A stretch of 41,327 nucleotides of DNA from Halioglobus sp. (lineage in GTDB: Bacteria; Pseudomonadota; Gammaproteobacteria; Pseudomonadales; Halieaceae), in contig JAGRIE010000034.1 of the NCBI GenBank assembly GCA_020443425.1, forward strand, positions 1,729-43,055, given 5' to 3'. The position numbers were made by a program, and so were the translations under genes. The notes beneath the pieces are model-generated. The model did not search any database. It saw only the letters and a program-made list of their open reading frames with translations, and had not been told where the DNA came from. Positions 30,476 through 38,835 of this stretch are shown here, piece by piece. How positions within the stretch are numbered: position 1 is the stretch's first letter; each line of letters opens with the position of its first letter.

Positions 30476-30865
30476 CTAGTTCCGTTGGTGGCGTGTCAGC
30501 AACAACCAACTTCCTGTGATTTGCGTTACCAGCATGACTAGGTAACCTGTGAACACTGCCGGGCTGTTCAGCGGCCTTACTACCGCAAATACCAATGCAA
30601 AACCGGCAATACTCAGTAAAAACTTTCCCACCTCACCCGCATAGCTGGATCGGGCAATTGCACTTGCGGCCCTCGCACCCTGCCACCTGAAGGCGAGTGC
30701 AGCGAAGTATGCCTGGGGCACTATAGCGATCATACCGCCACAGACCACCGAGTAGGCCGCCACCGGGTCAAAGGCCAGCACTCCCAGGCCAAACACAGCC
30801 AGCAGTACCAGCTGGACCAGGGTAATACGATAGACCGGAGGACGCGTTATTCCAGCACTATTCAT
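30476..30865 (-). CDS. atpI: ATP synthase assembly/accessory protein I
   Basis: The product is about 129 residues with four hydrophobic segments (LVQLVLLAVFGLGVLAF, VCGGMIAIVPQAYFAAL, GKFLLSIAGFALVFAVV, GYLVMLVTQITGSWLLL). AtpI assists c-ring assembly and is the first gene of most atp operons. The start at 30865 (MNSAGITRPP) follows GAGG and gives the normal size. The frame is open further upstream to 31030, but that part contains the operon promoter, so longer starts are excluded. Confidence 0.9.
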   Translation of the reverse strand: MNSAGITRPPVYRITLVQLVLLAVFGLGVLAFDPVAAYSVVCGGMIAIVPQAYFAALAFRWQGARAASAIARSSYAGEVGKFLLSIAGFALVFAVVRPLNSPAVFTGYLVMLVTQITGSWLLLTRHQRN

Positions 30866-30929
30866 CAGCGCCTCGCCATTCTCCCCCTGATCGAAACTGT
30901 CCCGGGGTTCTTCCTCGATTCGGGCGCGC

Positions 30930-30958
30930 ATTATAGGGGGATTACAGGGCCGGTTCAA
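30930..30958 (-). promoter_or_regulatory. Strong sigma70 promoter of the atp operon
   Basis: On the minus strand TTGAAC (30953-30958) and a perfect TATAAT (30930-30935) are exactly 17 bases apart. Transcription would start near 30922, about 57 bases before the atpI start codon. Position and quality fit the main promoter of the nine-gene operon. Confidence 0.8.
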
Positions 30959-30996
30959 CCTGCAGTTGTACGCTATCTCGATAAATTTTGGCGCAG

Positions 30997-31016
30997 TTCG
31001 CGACATTTTCGCGACA
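30997..31016. repeat. Tandem 9-mers upstream of the atp promoter
   Basis: TTCGCGACA occurs at 30997-31005 and again at 31008-31016, with an 11-bp period that places both copies on the same face of the helix. They lie about 40-60 bp upstream of the atp -35 hexamer, a position typical for an activator or silencer site. No known regulator is assigned. Confidence 0.55.
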
Positions 31017-31057
31017 ATATAGCCTCCCAATCGCCGCCGCTGACGACGTCATACCGC

Positions 31058-31090
31058 ATCTAGTGGTCGCTGGAAAATAAGCTACTAGAT
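31058..31090. repeat. Inverted repeat ATCTAGT ... ACTAGAT
   Basis: Two perfect 7-base arms (31058-31064 and 31084-31090) are separated by 19 bases in the gap between parB and the atp promoter. The spacing could suit a dimeric regulator, but it could also be chance. Confidence 0.35.
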
Positions 31091-31175
31091 CATGTGGTTC
31101 CCTGCTCCGACGGCAGCGATTGAAAATTTCTGGCCCAATCCCTTTTCTGACGGTGACAATGTCCGAAACAGGGCG

Positions 31176-32072
31176 CTATTTGATGTGACTCAGGATACCG
31201 TCCAGCTCATCCAGGCTGTTGTAGGACAGTACCAGTTTGCCGCTGCCCTTGGCGCTGTGCTGGATAGTCACCGCCGCCCCCAAGCGCTGCGACAGATCAT
31301 CCTGCAGGTGACGTATATTGGGATCCACCTGTCGGTCGGGGGCCGGCTGCGTTTTCTCCGCCTGCAAATTGCGCACCAGGGCTTCGGTCTGGCGCACAGT
31401 CAGGCCTTTGCCCACCACGGTGCGCGCGGCCGCTGATTGATGGCTTCCCTCCAGCGCCAGCAGCGCGCGGGCATGACCCATCTCGAGGTCGCCGTGTTCC
31501 ACCAGGCGTCGTACATCCTCCTGCAAGGTCATCAGGCGCAGCAGGTTGGCAACTGTAGAACGGGATTTTCCCACAGCAGTCGCGACCTCCTGCTGAGTGA
31601 GCTCGAACTCGCGCTGCAGTCGCTGCAATGACGCGGCCTCCTCAATCGGGTTGAGGTCTTCACGCTGAATATTCTCGATCAGGGCCATCGCAATAGCGGC
31701 CTGGTCGGAGACATCGCGAATCACGGCCGGGATGACATCCAGCCCGGCCAGTTGCGTCGCCCGCCAGCGGCGCTCACCGGCGATGATCTCGAACTTCCGG
31801 TCCGAGATGGGTCGCACAACGATGGGTTGCATCACCCCCTGTGCGACAATGCTGTCGGCGAGCTCGCGCAGGGATTCCGGATCCATGTCCCTGCGGGGCT
31901 GGTACTTGCCGCGCTGGATGAGATCGACCGGCAGCTCGCGCAGCGGCGCGTCCGCGGCAACTCCGGCAGTGACGCTGACTGGCAGCCCTTCTGCCGCAGC
32001 GGATTGTGCGGTTTTACTGGCGCCCAGCAGCGCGTCGAGGCCGCGCCCCAAACCCCGTTTCTTAACAGACAT
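31176..32072 (-). CDS. parB: Chromosome partitioning protein ParB
   Basis: The product is 298 residues. The N terminus MSVKKRGLGRGLDALLG is the typical ParA-interacting peptide. The ParB/Srx CTPase domain contains GKYQPRRDMD and the CTP-binding GERRWRA at 99-105. The helix-turn-helix region for parS binding follows (LTQQEVATAVGKSRSTVANLLRL), then a C-terminal dimerisation domain (HLQDDLSQRLGAAVTIQ to LDELDGILSHIK). The ATG at 32072 follows GGAG; a GTG directly before it is less likely. It is the last gene of the mnmG operon, 33 bp after parA. No convincing parS site was found in the window. Confidence 0.97.
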   Translation of the reverse strand: MSVKKRGLGRGLDALLGASKTAQSAAAEGLPVSVTAGVAADAPLRELPVDLIQRGKYQPRRDMDPESLRELADSIVAQGVMQPIVVRPISDRKFEIIAGERRWRATQLAGLDVIPAVIRDVSDQAAIAMALIENIQREDLNPIEEAASLQRLQREFELTQQEVATAVGKSRSTVANLLRLMTLQEDVRRLVEHGDLEMGHARALLALEGSHQSAAARTVVGKGLTVRQTEALVRNLQAEKTQPAPDRQVDPNIRHLQDDLSQRLGAAVTIQHSAKGSGKLVLSYNSLDELDGILSHIK

Positions 32073-32105
32073 CACTGCTCTCCGCTTGTCCAGACTGTTC
32101 CATCG

Positions 32106-32912
32106 TCAGGTCACCCATGCAGGATCGGGCCGCTGCTGCGCGAGCTGCTGTTCCCAGCGCCGGATAATCTCTCCGGCCAATGCCATATAGGCCTTGGAAC
32201 CGCGGGAATTCTTGTCGTAGTACATGGCGGGCACACCGTGGCTGGGTGCCTCCGCCAAACGCACATTCCTGGGCACCACTGTGCGGTACACCTTGTCGCC
32301 AAAATGCGATCGCAACTGCGCCGATACATCGGTGGTCAGGCTGTTGCGCGGGTCATACATGGTGCGCAGTATGCCCTCTATTTGCAGATTGTTATTCATG
32401 CTGTCTGCCACACCTTCAATAGTGCTGACCAGGGCGGCCAGCCCCTCGAGCGCAAAGTACTCGCACTGCATGGCTATGATGACACCGTCAGCCGCTACCA
32501 GGGCATTGATGGTCAACATATTCAAAGACGGGGGGCAATCGATAAGCACGTAATCGTACTGGCCGGCCACTTCGGCGAGCGCAGTGCGCAAACGGCTCTC
32601 CTTGTGCTCTATGGACAGCATCTCGACTTCAGCGGCGGTGAGGTCCCCGTTGGCCGGCAACACATCGAAGCCACTCTCAACGGCGGTGCATGTGGCCAGC
32701 GGAATGGACACGCGATGTACCAGAACGTCGTAAATACTCAGCTGTATCCCGTATTTATCGATACCGCTGGCCATGGTGGCGTTGCCCTGGGGGTCGAGAT
32801 CGATAAGCAGCACGCGCTGCTTCATGGCGGCGAGGGACGCGGCCAGATTGACGCAGGTCGTCGTCTTGCCGACGCCACCTTTCTGGTTCGCGATTGCGAT
32901 AATTCTGGTCAA
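32106..32912 (-). CDS. parA: Chromosome partitioning ATPase ParA (Soj)
   Basis: The product is 268 residues. The deviant Walker A motif KGGVGKTT is at 11-18, with LLIDLDPQGNATMASG and YDYVLIDCPPSLNMLTINAL following. It is a chromosomal small ParA without an N-terminal DNA-binding domain and acts with ParB in origin segregation. The start is a TTG preceded by AGGGG; no ATG gives a complete N terminus. It lies 22 bp after rsmG. Confidence 0.97.
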   Translation of the reverse strand: MTRIIAIANQKGGVGKTTTCVNLAASLAAMKQRVLLIDLDPQGNATMASGIDKYGIQLSIYDVLVHRVSIPLATCTAVESGFDVLPANGDLTAAEVEMLSIEHKESRLRTALAEVAGQYDYVLIDCPPSLNMLTINALVAADGVIIAMQCEYFALEGLAALVSTIEGVADSMNNNLQIEGILRTMYDPRNSLTTDVSAQLRSHFGDKVYRTVVPRNVRLAEAPSHGVPAMYYDKNSRGSKAYMALAGEIIRRWEQQLAQQRPDPAWVT

Positions 32913-32934
32913 TGCGGTGCCCCTGGCGATGTTA

Positions 32935-33582
32935 TTACGGTTGGCATAGGCCCGGTCGCTGTGTGATCGCTACCAGATGCCGCTGTTCGCGCAGGCCCGG
33001 AATGCGCAGCGGGTAAACCTCACACTCCGGATACTCCGCGCTCACCGACGCCAATTCCCCTGCAGGCAGCGCCCCTTTCATGGCGAGAAATCGGCCGCCG
33101 GGTGCCAACAGATGGCGGCAACCATGCACCATATCCTGTAAAGATGCAAAAGCGCGCGACAGTACCGCGTCATAGGGCTGCGCGACAGGGAAAGATTCCA
33201 CCCGCGCCTGATGTACGGCTATATTATCCAAGCCAAGGGCGGTTTTCACCTGAAAAAGAAAGCGGGTCTTTTTGCCATTGCTGTCCAGCAGGTCGAAGGA
33301 GCGCCCGGGGAAGAGAATCGCCAACGGCACGCCGGGCAATCCACCACCGGTACCCACGTCAATCAACCGCTGCCCGCTTATAAAAGGTGCCACAGCCAGG
33401 CTGTCGAGCAGGTGGCGGGTAACCATCTGCGCCTCCTCGCGGACAGCTGTCAGGTTGTAGGCCCTGTTCCACTTCGCAAGCAGTGCCAGATAGTCCAGCA
33501 GTTGCTGGTGCTGTCCACCATCGACCGGCAGTTGCAGTTCTTCGCAGCCCTGACGCAGCTGCGCGCTCAGCCCCGGATCCAA
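32935..33582 (-). CDS. rsmG: 16S rRNA (guanine527-N7)-methyltransferase RsmG
   Basis: The product is 215 residues and methylates G527 of 16S rRNA. The SAM-binding segment LIDVGTGGGLPGVPLAI is at 73-89, and LLAKWNRAYNLTAVRE and LLDSNGKKTRFLFQV are typical of the family (formerly GidB). The start is a TTG one base after the mnmG stop, so translation is probably coupled. Confidence 0.96.
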   Translation of the reverse strand: MDPGLSAQLRQGCEELQLPVDGGQHQQLLDYLALLAKWNRAYNLTAVREEAQMVTRHLLDSLAVAPFISGQRLIDVGTGGGLPGVPLAILFPGRSFDLLDSNGKKTRFLFQVKTALGLDNIAVHQARVESFPVAQPYDAVLSRAFASLQDMVHGCRHLLAPGGRFLAMKGALPAGELASVSAEYPECEVYPLRIPGLREQRHLVAITQRPGLCQP

Positions 33583-33583
33583 T

Positions 33584-35512
33584 TCAGGCCTGCTTGCGCT
33601 GGCTGTCGGCGTCCTGTTGCTCGTCGCTGCCGAGCGCGCCGCGTTTTTTCAGATAAATCAGCAACAGGGAGACGGCCGCGGCGGTCACACCCGGTATCCG
33701 CCCGGCCCGTGCCAGTGTATCGGGCCGCGCGGCGACCAGTTTCTGTCGCACCTCATTGGAGAGCCCGTCCACAGCGAGATAGTCCAGGTCCGCCGGCAGC
33801 GGGGTATTCTCGTGGCGTCGCAGGCGCGCGATGTCCTCGCGCTGGCGATCGATGTAACCGGCGTATTTGGCCTGGATTTCCACCTGTTCGGCTGCCTGCT
33901 GATCCGCGGTCGGCACACCGACCAACCCGGCCAGGTCAGCATATTCCAGTTCCGGCCGCTTCAGGAGTTCAGCCAGTGAATACTCCCGTGCTATCGGGTT
34001 TTTCAGCTTCACTGCCAGCGCTTCGGCCTGTGGTGTGTTCGGGTGGATCCAGCTGCCGGCCATTCTCGCCGTCTCCTGGGCGATCGCCTCGCGCTTGGCT
34101 TCAAAGCGCGACCAGCGCGCATCGTCGACCAATCCCAGTGCACGACCTTTTTCCGTCAACCGCAGATCGGCGTTGTCCTCACGCAGCAACAACCGATACT
34201 CGGCACGCGAGGTAAACATACGGTAGGGCTCCAGTGTCCCCATCGTGATCAGGTCATCGACCAGCACCCCGATATAGGCCTCGTCCCGGCGCGGACACCA
34301 GGGCGACTCACCGCGAACCGCCAGTGCTGCATTCAAACCGGCCAGCAGACCCTGTGCAGCGGCCTCTTCATAGCCTGTGGTGCCGTTGATCTGGCCGGCG
34401 AAATACAGCCCCGGCACAGCCTTGGTCTCCAGCGAAGCGTTGAGGTCACGCGGATCGAAGAAGTCGTACTCTATGGCGTAACCCGGGCGCGTGATATGCG
34501 CATTCTCGAAACCCCTGATCGAGCGCACCAGATTAATCTGCACATCAAAGGGCAGGCTGGTGGAAATGCCGTTGGGATACAGCTCCCGGGTGGTCAGGCC
34601 CTCAGGTTCGATAAAGACCTGGTGGGAGTCCTTGTCGGCAAAGCGATGGATTTTATCTTCAATGCTGGGACAGTAGCGCGGGCCGACACCTTCGATTACA
34701 CCGGAGTACATCGGCGAGCGGTCGAGCCCGCCGCGAATGATCTCGTGCGTCTGTTCATTGGTGTAGGTGACCCAGCAGCAGCGCTGCTCCGGGTGCTCTG
34801 CGGTACTGCCGAGGTAGGACATCACCGGCTCAGGCGTGTCGCCCCACTGCTCTTCGAGATCGGTAAAATCGACACTGCGCGCATCGATGCGCGGCGGCGT
34901 GCCGGTTTTCAGCCGCTCCACCCTGAACGGCAACTCGCGCAGCCGCTGTGCCAGTGCGATGGACGGCGGATCCCCGGCGCGCCCACCGGCGCTGTTTTCC
35001 AGGCCGATATGAATTTTACCGCCGAGGAAAGTGCCGCTGGTAAGGACTACCCGCGGCGCGCGAAACACCAGTCCCATCTGCGTGACAGCGCCGGCAACCC
35101 GCCCGTGCTCGATCAGCAGGTCATCCACCGGTTGCTGGAAGATGGACAGGTTGGGCTGTGATTCCAGCATCTGGCGGATCGCATTGCGGTACAGGACCCG
35201 GTCGGCCTGCGCTCTGGTAGCGCGCACTGCAGGTCCTTTGCGCCGGTTCAGCACCCGGAACTGTATTCCGGCGCGGTCGGTGGCGCGGGCCATGGCACCG
35301 CCAAGAGCATCGATCTCCTTCACCAGGTGACTTTTGCCGATGCCACCGATAGCGGGGTTGCATGACATCTGCCCCAGCGTGTCCACGCTGTGTGTCAGCA
35401 ACAGTGTTCTGCAGCCCATGCGCGCAGCGGCCAGACACGCCTCTGTGCCGGCATGGCCTCCTCCGATCACGATCACTTCAAATTGCTGTTGGTATTCCAC
35501 TGTCGGCCTCAT
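33584..35512 (-). CDS. mnmG: tRNA uridine-5-carboxymethylaminomethyl modification enzyme MnmG (GidA)
   Basis: The product is 642 residues, near the usual 630. With MnmE it modifies U34 of several tRNAs. The FAD motif [12 protein letters not shown] is at 15-26, followed by [44 protein letters not shown] and [19 protein letters not shown] are also diagnostic. The ATG at 35512 lies 26 bases after the predicted transcription start and follows AGG; a GTG at 35527 would leave almost no leader. The partner gene mnmE, usually directly upstream in related genomes, is not in the window. Confidence 0.97.
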   Translation of the reverse strand: MRPTVEYQQQFEVIVIGGGHAGTEACLAAARMGCRTLLLTHSVDTLGQMSCNPAIGGIGKSHLVKEIDALGGAMARATDRAGIQFRVLNRRKGPAVRATRAQADRVLYRNAIRQMLESQPNLSIFQQPVDDLLIEHGRVAGAVTQMGLVFRAPRVVLTSGTFLGGKIHIGLENSAGGRAGDPPSIALAQRLRELPFRVERLKTGTPPRIDARSVDFTDLEEQWGDTPEPVMSYLGSTAEHPEQRCCWVTYTNEQTHEIIRGGLDRSPMYSGVIEGVGPRYCPSIEDKIHRFADKDSHQVFIEPEGLTTRELYPNGISTSLPFDVQINLVRSIRGFENAHITRPGYAIEYDFFDPRDLNASLETKAVPGLYFAGQINGTTGYEEAAAQGLLAGLNAALAVRGESPWCPRRDEAYIGVLVDDLITMGTLEPYRMFTSRAEYRLLLREDNADLRLTEKGRALGLVDDARWSRFEAKREAIAQETARMAGSWIHPNTPQAEALAVKLKNPIAREYSLAELLKRPELEYADLAGLVGVPTADQQAAEQVEIQAKYAGYIDRQREDIARLRRHENTPLPADLDYLAVDGLSNEVRQKLVAARPDTLARAGRIPGVTAAAVSLLLIYLKKRGALGSDEQQDADSQRKQA

Positions 35513-35544
35513 GTGCCTGAAGCACACCGTTTTGCGGGGCAGCG

Positions 35545-35573
35545 ATTATACGCAGGCGCGGGGGTTTGTTCAA
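35545..35573 (-). promoter_or_regulatory. Strong sigma70 promoter of the mnmG-rsmG-parA-parB operon
   Basis: On the minus strand TTGAAC (35568-35573) and TATAAT (35545-35550) are exactly 17 bases apart. The hexamers and spacing are identical to those of the atp promoter. Transcription would start near 35538, giving a 26-base leader to the mnmG ATG. Confidence 0.8.
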
Positions 35574-35669
35574 AATTTGTTCGCTTTCCGGGCGCCGCTG
35601 CCGACTTATTCACATGCCGCCTCCCGGTATCCTTTAACAGTCAATTCTGTCGGCGGTATTGGCGCACCC

Positions 35670-35694
35670 TGCCGCGCCCTCCGCAGGGGCGGCA
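35670..35694. repeat. GC-rich hairpin upstream of the radical SAM gene
   Basis: TGCCGC-G-CCCT (35670-35680) pairs with AGGGGCGGCA (35685-35694), giving 10 base pairs with one bulged G and a CCGC loop. No T tract follows on either strand, so it is more likely a regulatory or leader structure than a terminator. Confidence 0.45.
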
Positions 35695-35751
35695 CATTTA
35701 TCCTCTCGCAGTATATACAGTGCGGCGGACTTGCTAGACTAGCCGATGATC

Positions 35752-35766
35752 CACAGTCCCACTGTG
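35752..35766. promoter_or_regulatory. Perfect dyad CACAGTCCCACTGTG
   Basis: Two 6-base arms are separated by CCC, about 100 bp before the radical SAM start codon. It could be an operator or an RNA hairpin in the leader. No regulator is assigned. Confidence 0.4.
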
Positions 35767-35866
35767 ACTTCGCGTCGCCGCACAGCTATCGGCCACACTG
35801 ACGCCGGTGACGAGGGCTGGCCAAGCAACCACACCGTTCCAACACGTCTCCTCGAGGCCGGTATAA

Positions 35867-37819
35867 ATGGACAGAAAAACGTCGCTTACCAGACAACTGG
35901 GCCGCCTGCGAAGGGGTGTGATAAGACGCCTCTGGCCGGCACCGAAAAAGCCGGGGATCTTCCCGATAGTCGTTGCCAGCTCTTTCCAGACACTGCCGTA
36001 CCTGCCACTGGGGATGGTTATCGCATTTCTTCGCCACTGGCAGAATGGCGAGTTGTGCCGCCACTATGACATCCATCGCCTGCGCCTCAGCGGCGTGATG
36101 GGGCACCCACTGGCTGCCGTGGTGTCCTCGTTGGAACACGAGGCCGCCCCGATTTGCCTGCTGTCCTCGTACGTCTGGAATCACACCCTGAACCTCACAG
36201 CGATGGAGCAAATCAAGGCGGTCAATCCGCGCGCCCGGTTCATCATGGGCGGGCCCGAGATTCCGAAATACGAAGGTGAAACCGAGGCGTTTTTGCAGGA
36301 CAACCCGCATGTCGATATCGCCGTGCTGGGCGAGGGCGAGCTGGCATGCGCGGAAATTCTCGCCGCTCTGGCAGGTGATAATCCCGCCGCTGCACTGCGC
36401 AGTGTCAACGGGATAGTCTATCGAGACGGTGACAATATCGTACGCACTGCGGTCCGTGACAGAATTCTCGATGTGAATGCACTGCCGTCGCCCTATTTAA
36501 ACAACGAGTTTGAACCGTGGTTCAGGCAGTTCAAGCAGACCGTGCTGGAAACCAATCGGGGCTGTCCCTACGGTTGTACCTACTGTGACTGGGGGTCGGC
36601 CACGCTGGCAAAGGTCACCCGTTTCTCCCCGGAGCGGGTGGTACAGGAAATCGACTACCTGGCCAAATGCAAGTCAGAGAGCGTGTTCATCGCCGATGCC
36701 AATTTCGGCATGCTGGAACAGGATATCGAGATAGCCGAGGCACTGGTCGCAGTGCGACGGCGCACCGGCTATCCGAAACGACTTTATACCAACTTTGCCA
36801 AGAACGGTGGGCGAAGATTGATGACAGTTATCAAGATCCTGCACGAGGGCGGTTTATTGCCGACAGGGATTATTGCACTGCAAACCACTGACAGCGACAC
36901 ACTCAAAGCCATCAAGCGCGACAACATCAAAACCGCTGCGTACGAAACCATGATGGAGTATTTCAACGCAGAGGGCATTCCGATGGCCTCGGATATCATG
37001 ATCGGCCTTCCCGGACAAACCGTGAACAGCCTGCAGGCAGATTTACAGTTCTGCTTTGACTGGAAAGTGTCGGCGAATGGAAATTACACGGCGATGATGC
37101 CGAATGCGCCGATGGCGGAAAAAAGCTACCGGGCCGAGTATAAAATTGTCACCGACAACAACAATATGATTGCCTCCACAGCGAGCTTCACTGCCGACGA
37201 CCTGACGTACATGAAGGACCTGTTCAGGGTCTACCAGTTTCACGTGCGGCTCGGCATGCTGAAATACTACCTCTATTATGTTCAGCTGGAGCACGGGATA
37301 CAGGCCATTGCACTGCTGCGGCGGTGGTTGGATTGCGTACTGGCGCAGGATCCCCTGTTGCCGATTTCCTGCAGTCTGTTCAGGCAACTGCTCCAGGACA
37401 AAAGCGGTGCGTCAGATTGGGCCCCGATATCCTGGAACAAGAAGGCCAGCTTTTTCTTTGACGATCTCGAATCGTACTATCACGAGTTTTACCAGTTCAC
37501 TGTGCGTGAATTTGGGCTCAGCATGCCTGACAGTGTATTGGCGACACTGGTGTCTGCACAGGATGCCGTGTCGCCCAAACTGAACCGGGACTACCCCTAC
37601 GCAGTAGAGCTGAATCACGATATCGAGGAGTATTTTTCGCAGATCAAACGTGCGCCGTCGGTGCACCAGATCGAGGATCGCTACAGGCCGCTGCACGACT
37701 ATTCTCCTGCGACACTGGAGGTGACGCCGGAGGTTCCCAGAATAGAGTCTATCGATTACTTCTATGTAGGTGGGCACTCTGATGACTGGGAGCTGCCTTC
37801 CGCACTGAGGTTTTACTGA
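35867..37819 (+). CDS. Radical SAM protein with N-terminal B12-binding-like domain
   Basis: The product is 650 residues. Residues about 30-200 resemble a cobalamin-binding Rossmann domain (LPLGMVIAFL, FIMGGPEIPKYEG, VDIAVLGEGELACAEILAAL), but the DxHxxG lower-ligand motif is missing, as in some known cobalamin radical SAM enzymes. The radical SAM core begins with the 4Fe-4S motif GCPYGCTYCDWG (Cys233, Cys237, Cys240). Further core segments are VFIADANFGM, LQTTDSDTLKAIKR and IPMASDIMIGLPGQTVNSL. About 230 C-terminal residues (from about 420) match no domain I recognise. The likely chemistry is radical methylation or another radical rearrangement on an unknown substrate. The gene stands alone, with a GAGG site before its ATG and no obvious precursor peptide nearby. 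Confidence 0.88.
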   Translation: MDRKTSLTRQLGRLRRGVIRRLWPAPKKPGIFPIVVASSFQTLPYLPLGMVIAFLRHWQNGELCRHYDIHRLRLSGVMGHPLAAVVSSLEHEAAPICLLSSYVWNHTLNLTAMEQIKAVNPRARFIMGGPEIPKYEGETEAFLQDNPHVDIAVLGEGELACAEILAALAGDNPAAALRSVNGIVYRDGDNIVRTAVRDRILDVNALPSPYLNNEFEPWFRQFKQTVLETNRGCPYGCTYCDWGSATLAKVTRFSPERVVQEIDYLAKCKSESVFIADANFGMLEQDIEIAEALVAVRRRTGYPKRLYTNFAKNGGRRLMTVIKILHEGGLLPTGIIALQTTDSDTLKAIKRDNIKTAAYETMMEYFNAEGIPMASDIMIGLPGQTVNSLQADLQFCFDWKVSANGNYTAMMPNAPMAEKSYRAEYKIVTDNNNMIASTASFTADDLTYMKDLFRVYQFHVRLGMLKYYLYYVQLEHGIQAIALLRRWLDCVLAQDPLLPISCSLFRQLLQDKSGASDWAPISWNKKASFFFDDLESYYHEFYQFTVREFGLSMPDSVLATLVSAQDAVSPKLNRDYPYAVELNHDIEEYFSQIKRAPSVHQIEDRYRPLHDYSPATLEVTPEVPRIESIDYFYVGGHSDDWELPSALRFY

Positions 37820-37870
37820 GACACAATCTCTGGGCAAACCGGCCGGCCACCCAACCCGGGTGGATCTGCC

Positions 37871-38713
37871 TCAGGGTTTCCCCAACCGGGTCTCACACCA
37901 GCTCAGGACGTCGGCAAGCACTTCAGCACGCTCGGGTTCATTGAAAATTTCATGGTAGAGACCCGGATAGATTTTCAGCGTCTTGTCACTGGAACCTATG
38001 TGCCGATAGAGAAATCGTGAGCCCTCCGGTGCGGTCATGGCATCGTCTCCACCATGCAGTATCAACATCGGCAGGGTGATGCCTGCTGCGCCGGTTTGAA
38101 TCGCCTGCATACCGGCAAACAGTTCGCGCAGCATACGCGCGGACATTTTGCCGTGGAAAACCAGCGGATCTTCGACGTAGTCCCTGACCACGGTCGTATC
38201 GCGACTCACTCCCTGTGCATCCAACCTGAGCATGCGCAACCGGGGGGTGATACAGGCCAGCAAGCGCAGCAGTGTCATCTGCAGGGGACCCGGTTCCGGG
38301 TCTGTCTTGATTGCCGGGCCGGACAACACAGCCGCGACGAATTCTAACTGATGGCGCAATAGATAGAGGCTGGCTATCAATCCCCCCATGCTATGGCCGA
38401 TAAGTACTATCGGCAAACCGTTGAAGCGCTCCACCACCTGCCGGTGAAAGACTCCCAGGTCATGCAGGTAATCCTCGAACTTGGTGACATGTCCCGGGAC
38501 GCCTTCAGAGTACCCATGCCCGTTATGGTCCAGCGCTGCCACAGCAAAGTTGTGGCCGGCGAAAAACTGCGCCAATGACCGATAGCGGCCGCTGTGTTCT
38601 CCTGCACCGTGGACCAGCAGCAGAACCGCTCTGGGTGTAGCCTGGGGCTCCCAACACTGGTAGTAAATTGAACGCCCGCCGGCGCCGGTAAACCTGCCTT
38701 CACTGTGCTTCAT
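37871..38713 (-). CDS. Lysophospholipase/monoacylglycerol lipase-like alpha/beta hydrolase
   Basis: The product is 280 residues of the Hydrolase_4 (monoacylglycerol lipase/PldB) type. The oxyanion region VHGAGEHSGRY is near 34-44, the nucleophile elbow GHSMGG has Ser108, the acid is in LHGGDDAMTAPEGS (Asp223 or Asp224), and the histidine is His254 in YPGLYHEIFNE. The triad is therefore complete. No signal peptide is seen, so it is probably cytoplasmic or membrane-associated, acting on lysophospholipids or monoglycerides. The ATG follows AGAGG. It is divergent from the pyrophosphatase gene and converges on the radical SAM gene. Confidence 0.9.
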   Translation of the reverse strand: MKHSEGRFTGAGGRSIYYQCWEPQATPRAVLLLVHGAGEHSGRYRSLAQFFAGHNFAVAALDHNGHGYSEGVPGHVTKFEDYLHDLGVFHRQVVERFNGLPIVLIGHSMGGLIASLYLLRHQLEFVAAVLSGPAIKTDPEPGPLQMTLLRLLACITPRLRMLRLDAQGVSRDTTVVRDYVEDPLVFHGKMSARMLRELFAGMQAIQTGAAGITLPMLILHGGDDAMTAPEGSRFLYRHIGSSDKTLKIYPGLYHEIFNEPERAEVLADVLSWCETRLGKP

Positions 38714-38835
38714 TTTTTCGCCTCTACAGCGTGATTACCGGGCAAATCCGCCTGCACCGGTTTCACTTGTCACTATCGCCCGTCTTTAGGTAGCATGAGG
38801 TGCGGATTATAAATATAAAATCCAGGAGCCCGGTT

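Larger units (their letters stand above)
30866..31175. other. Intergenic region between atpI and parB
   Basis: These 310 bp contain no supported gene. They hold the atp operon promoter (30930-30958), two tandem 9-mers TTCGCGACA (30997-31016) and an inverted repeat ATCTAGT-N19-ACTAGAT (31058-31090). The part next to parB contains no recognisable intrinsic terminator for the mnmG-parB operon. Confidence 0.7.
35513..35866. other. Structured intergenic region between mnmG and the radical SAM gene
   Basis: These 354 bp contain no supported gene. They hold the mnmG promoter (35545-35573), one DnaA-box match TTATTCACA (35606-35614) and an 8/9 match TGATCCACA (35747-35755). There is a strong hairpin at 35670-35694, an AGTATATACAG element (35710-35720) and a perfect dyad CACAGT-CCC-ACTGTG (35752-35766). 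The region sits at the mnmG-proximal place that holds oriC in E. coli, but it lacks a DnaA-box cluster and an AT-rich unwinding element. Confidence 0.6.

Noticed and set aside
30476-31030. Longer AtpI of 184 residues
   Set aside because: The added part covers the TTGAAC-N17-TATAAT promoter and the extra residues are not AtpI-like.
35606-35614. DnaA box as proof of oriC
   Set aside because: One good box and one near match without an AT-rich element are not enough to call an origin.
35705-35720. LexA-like box upstream of the radical SAM gene
   Set aside because: TATATACAG fits the right half of CTGT-N8-ACAG, but the left half reads CTCG. Two core mismatches make an SOS box unlikely.
37235-37250. 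parS-like sequence AGTTTCACGTGCGGCT inside the radical SAM gene
   Set aside because: Only the left half matches the TGTTTCACGTGAAACA consensus. Other partial matches at 33465 (TGTTCCAC, 11 of 16) and around 24411 (CCACGTGG) are no better and lie in coding sequence. No convincing parS is in the window.
37847-37863. Hairpin CCACCC-AACCC-GGGTGG between the radical SAM and lipase genes
   Set aside because: A 6-bp stem without any T tract on either strand is weak evidence for a terminator.
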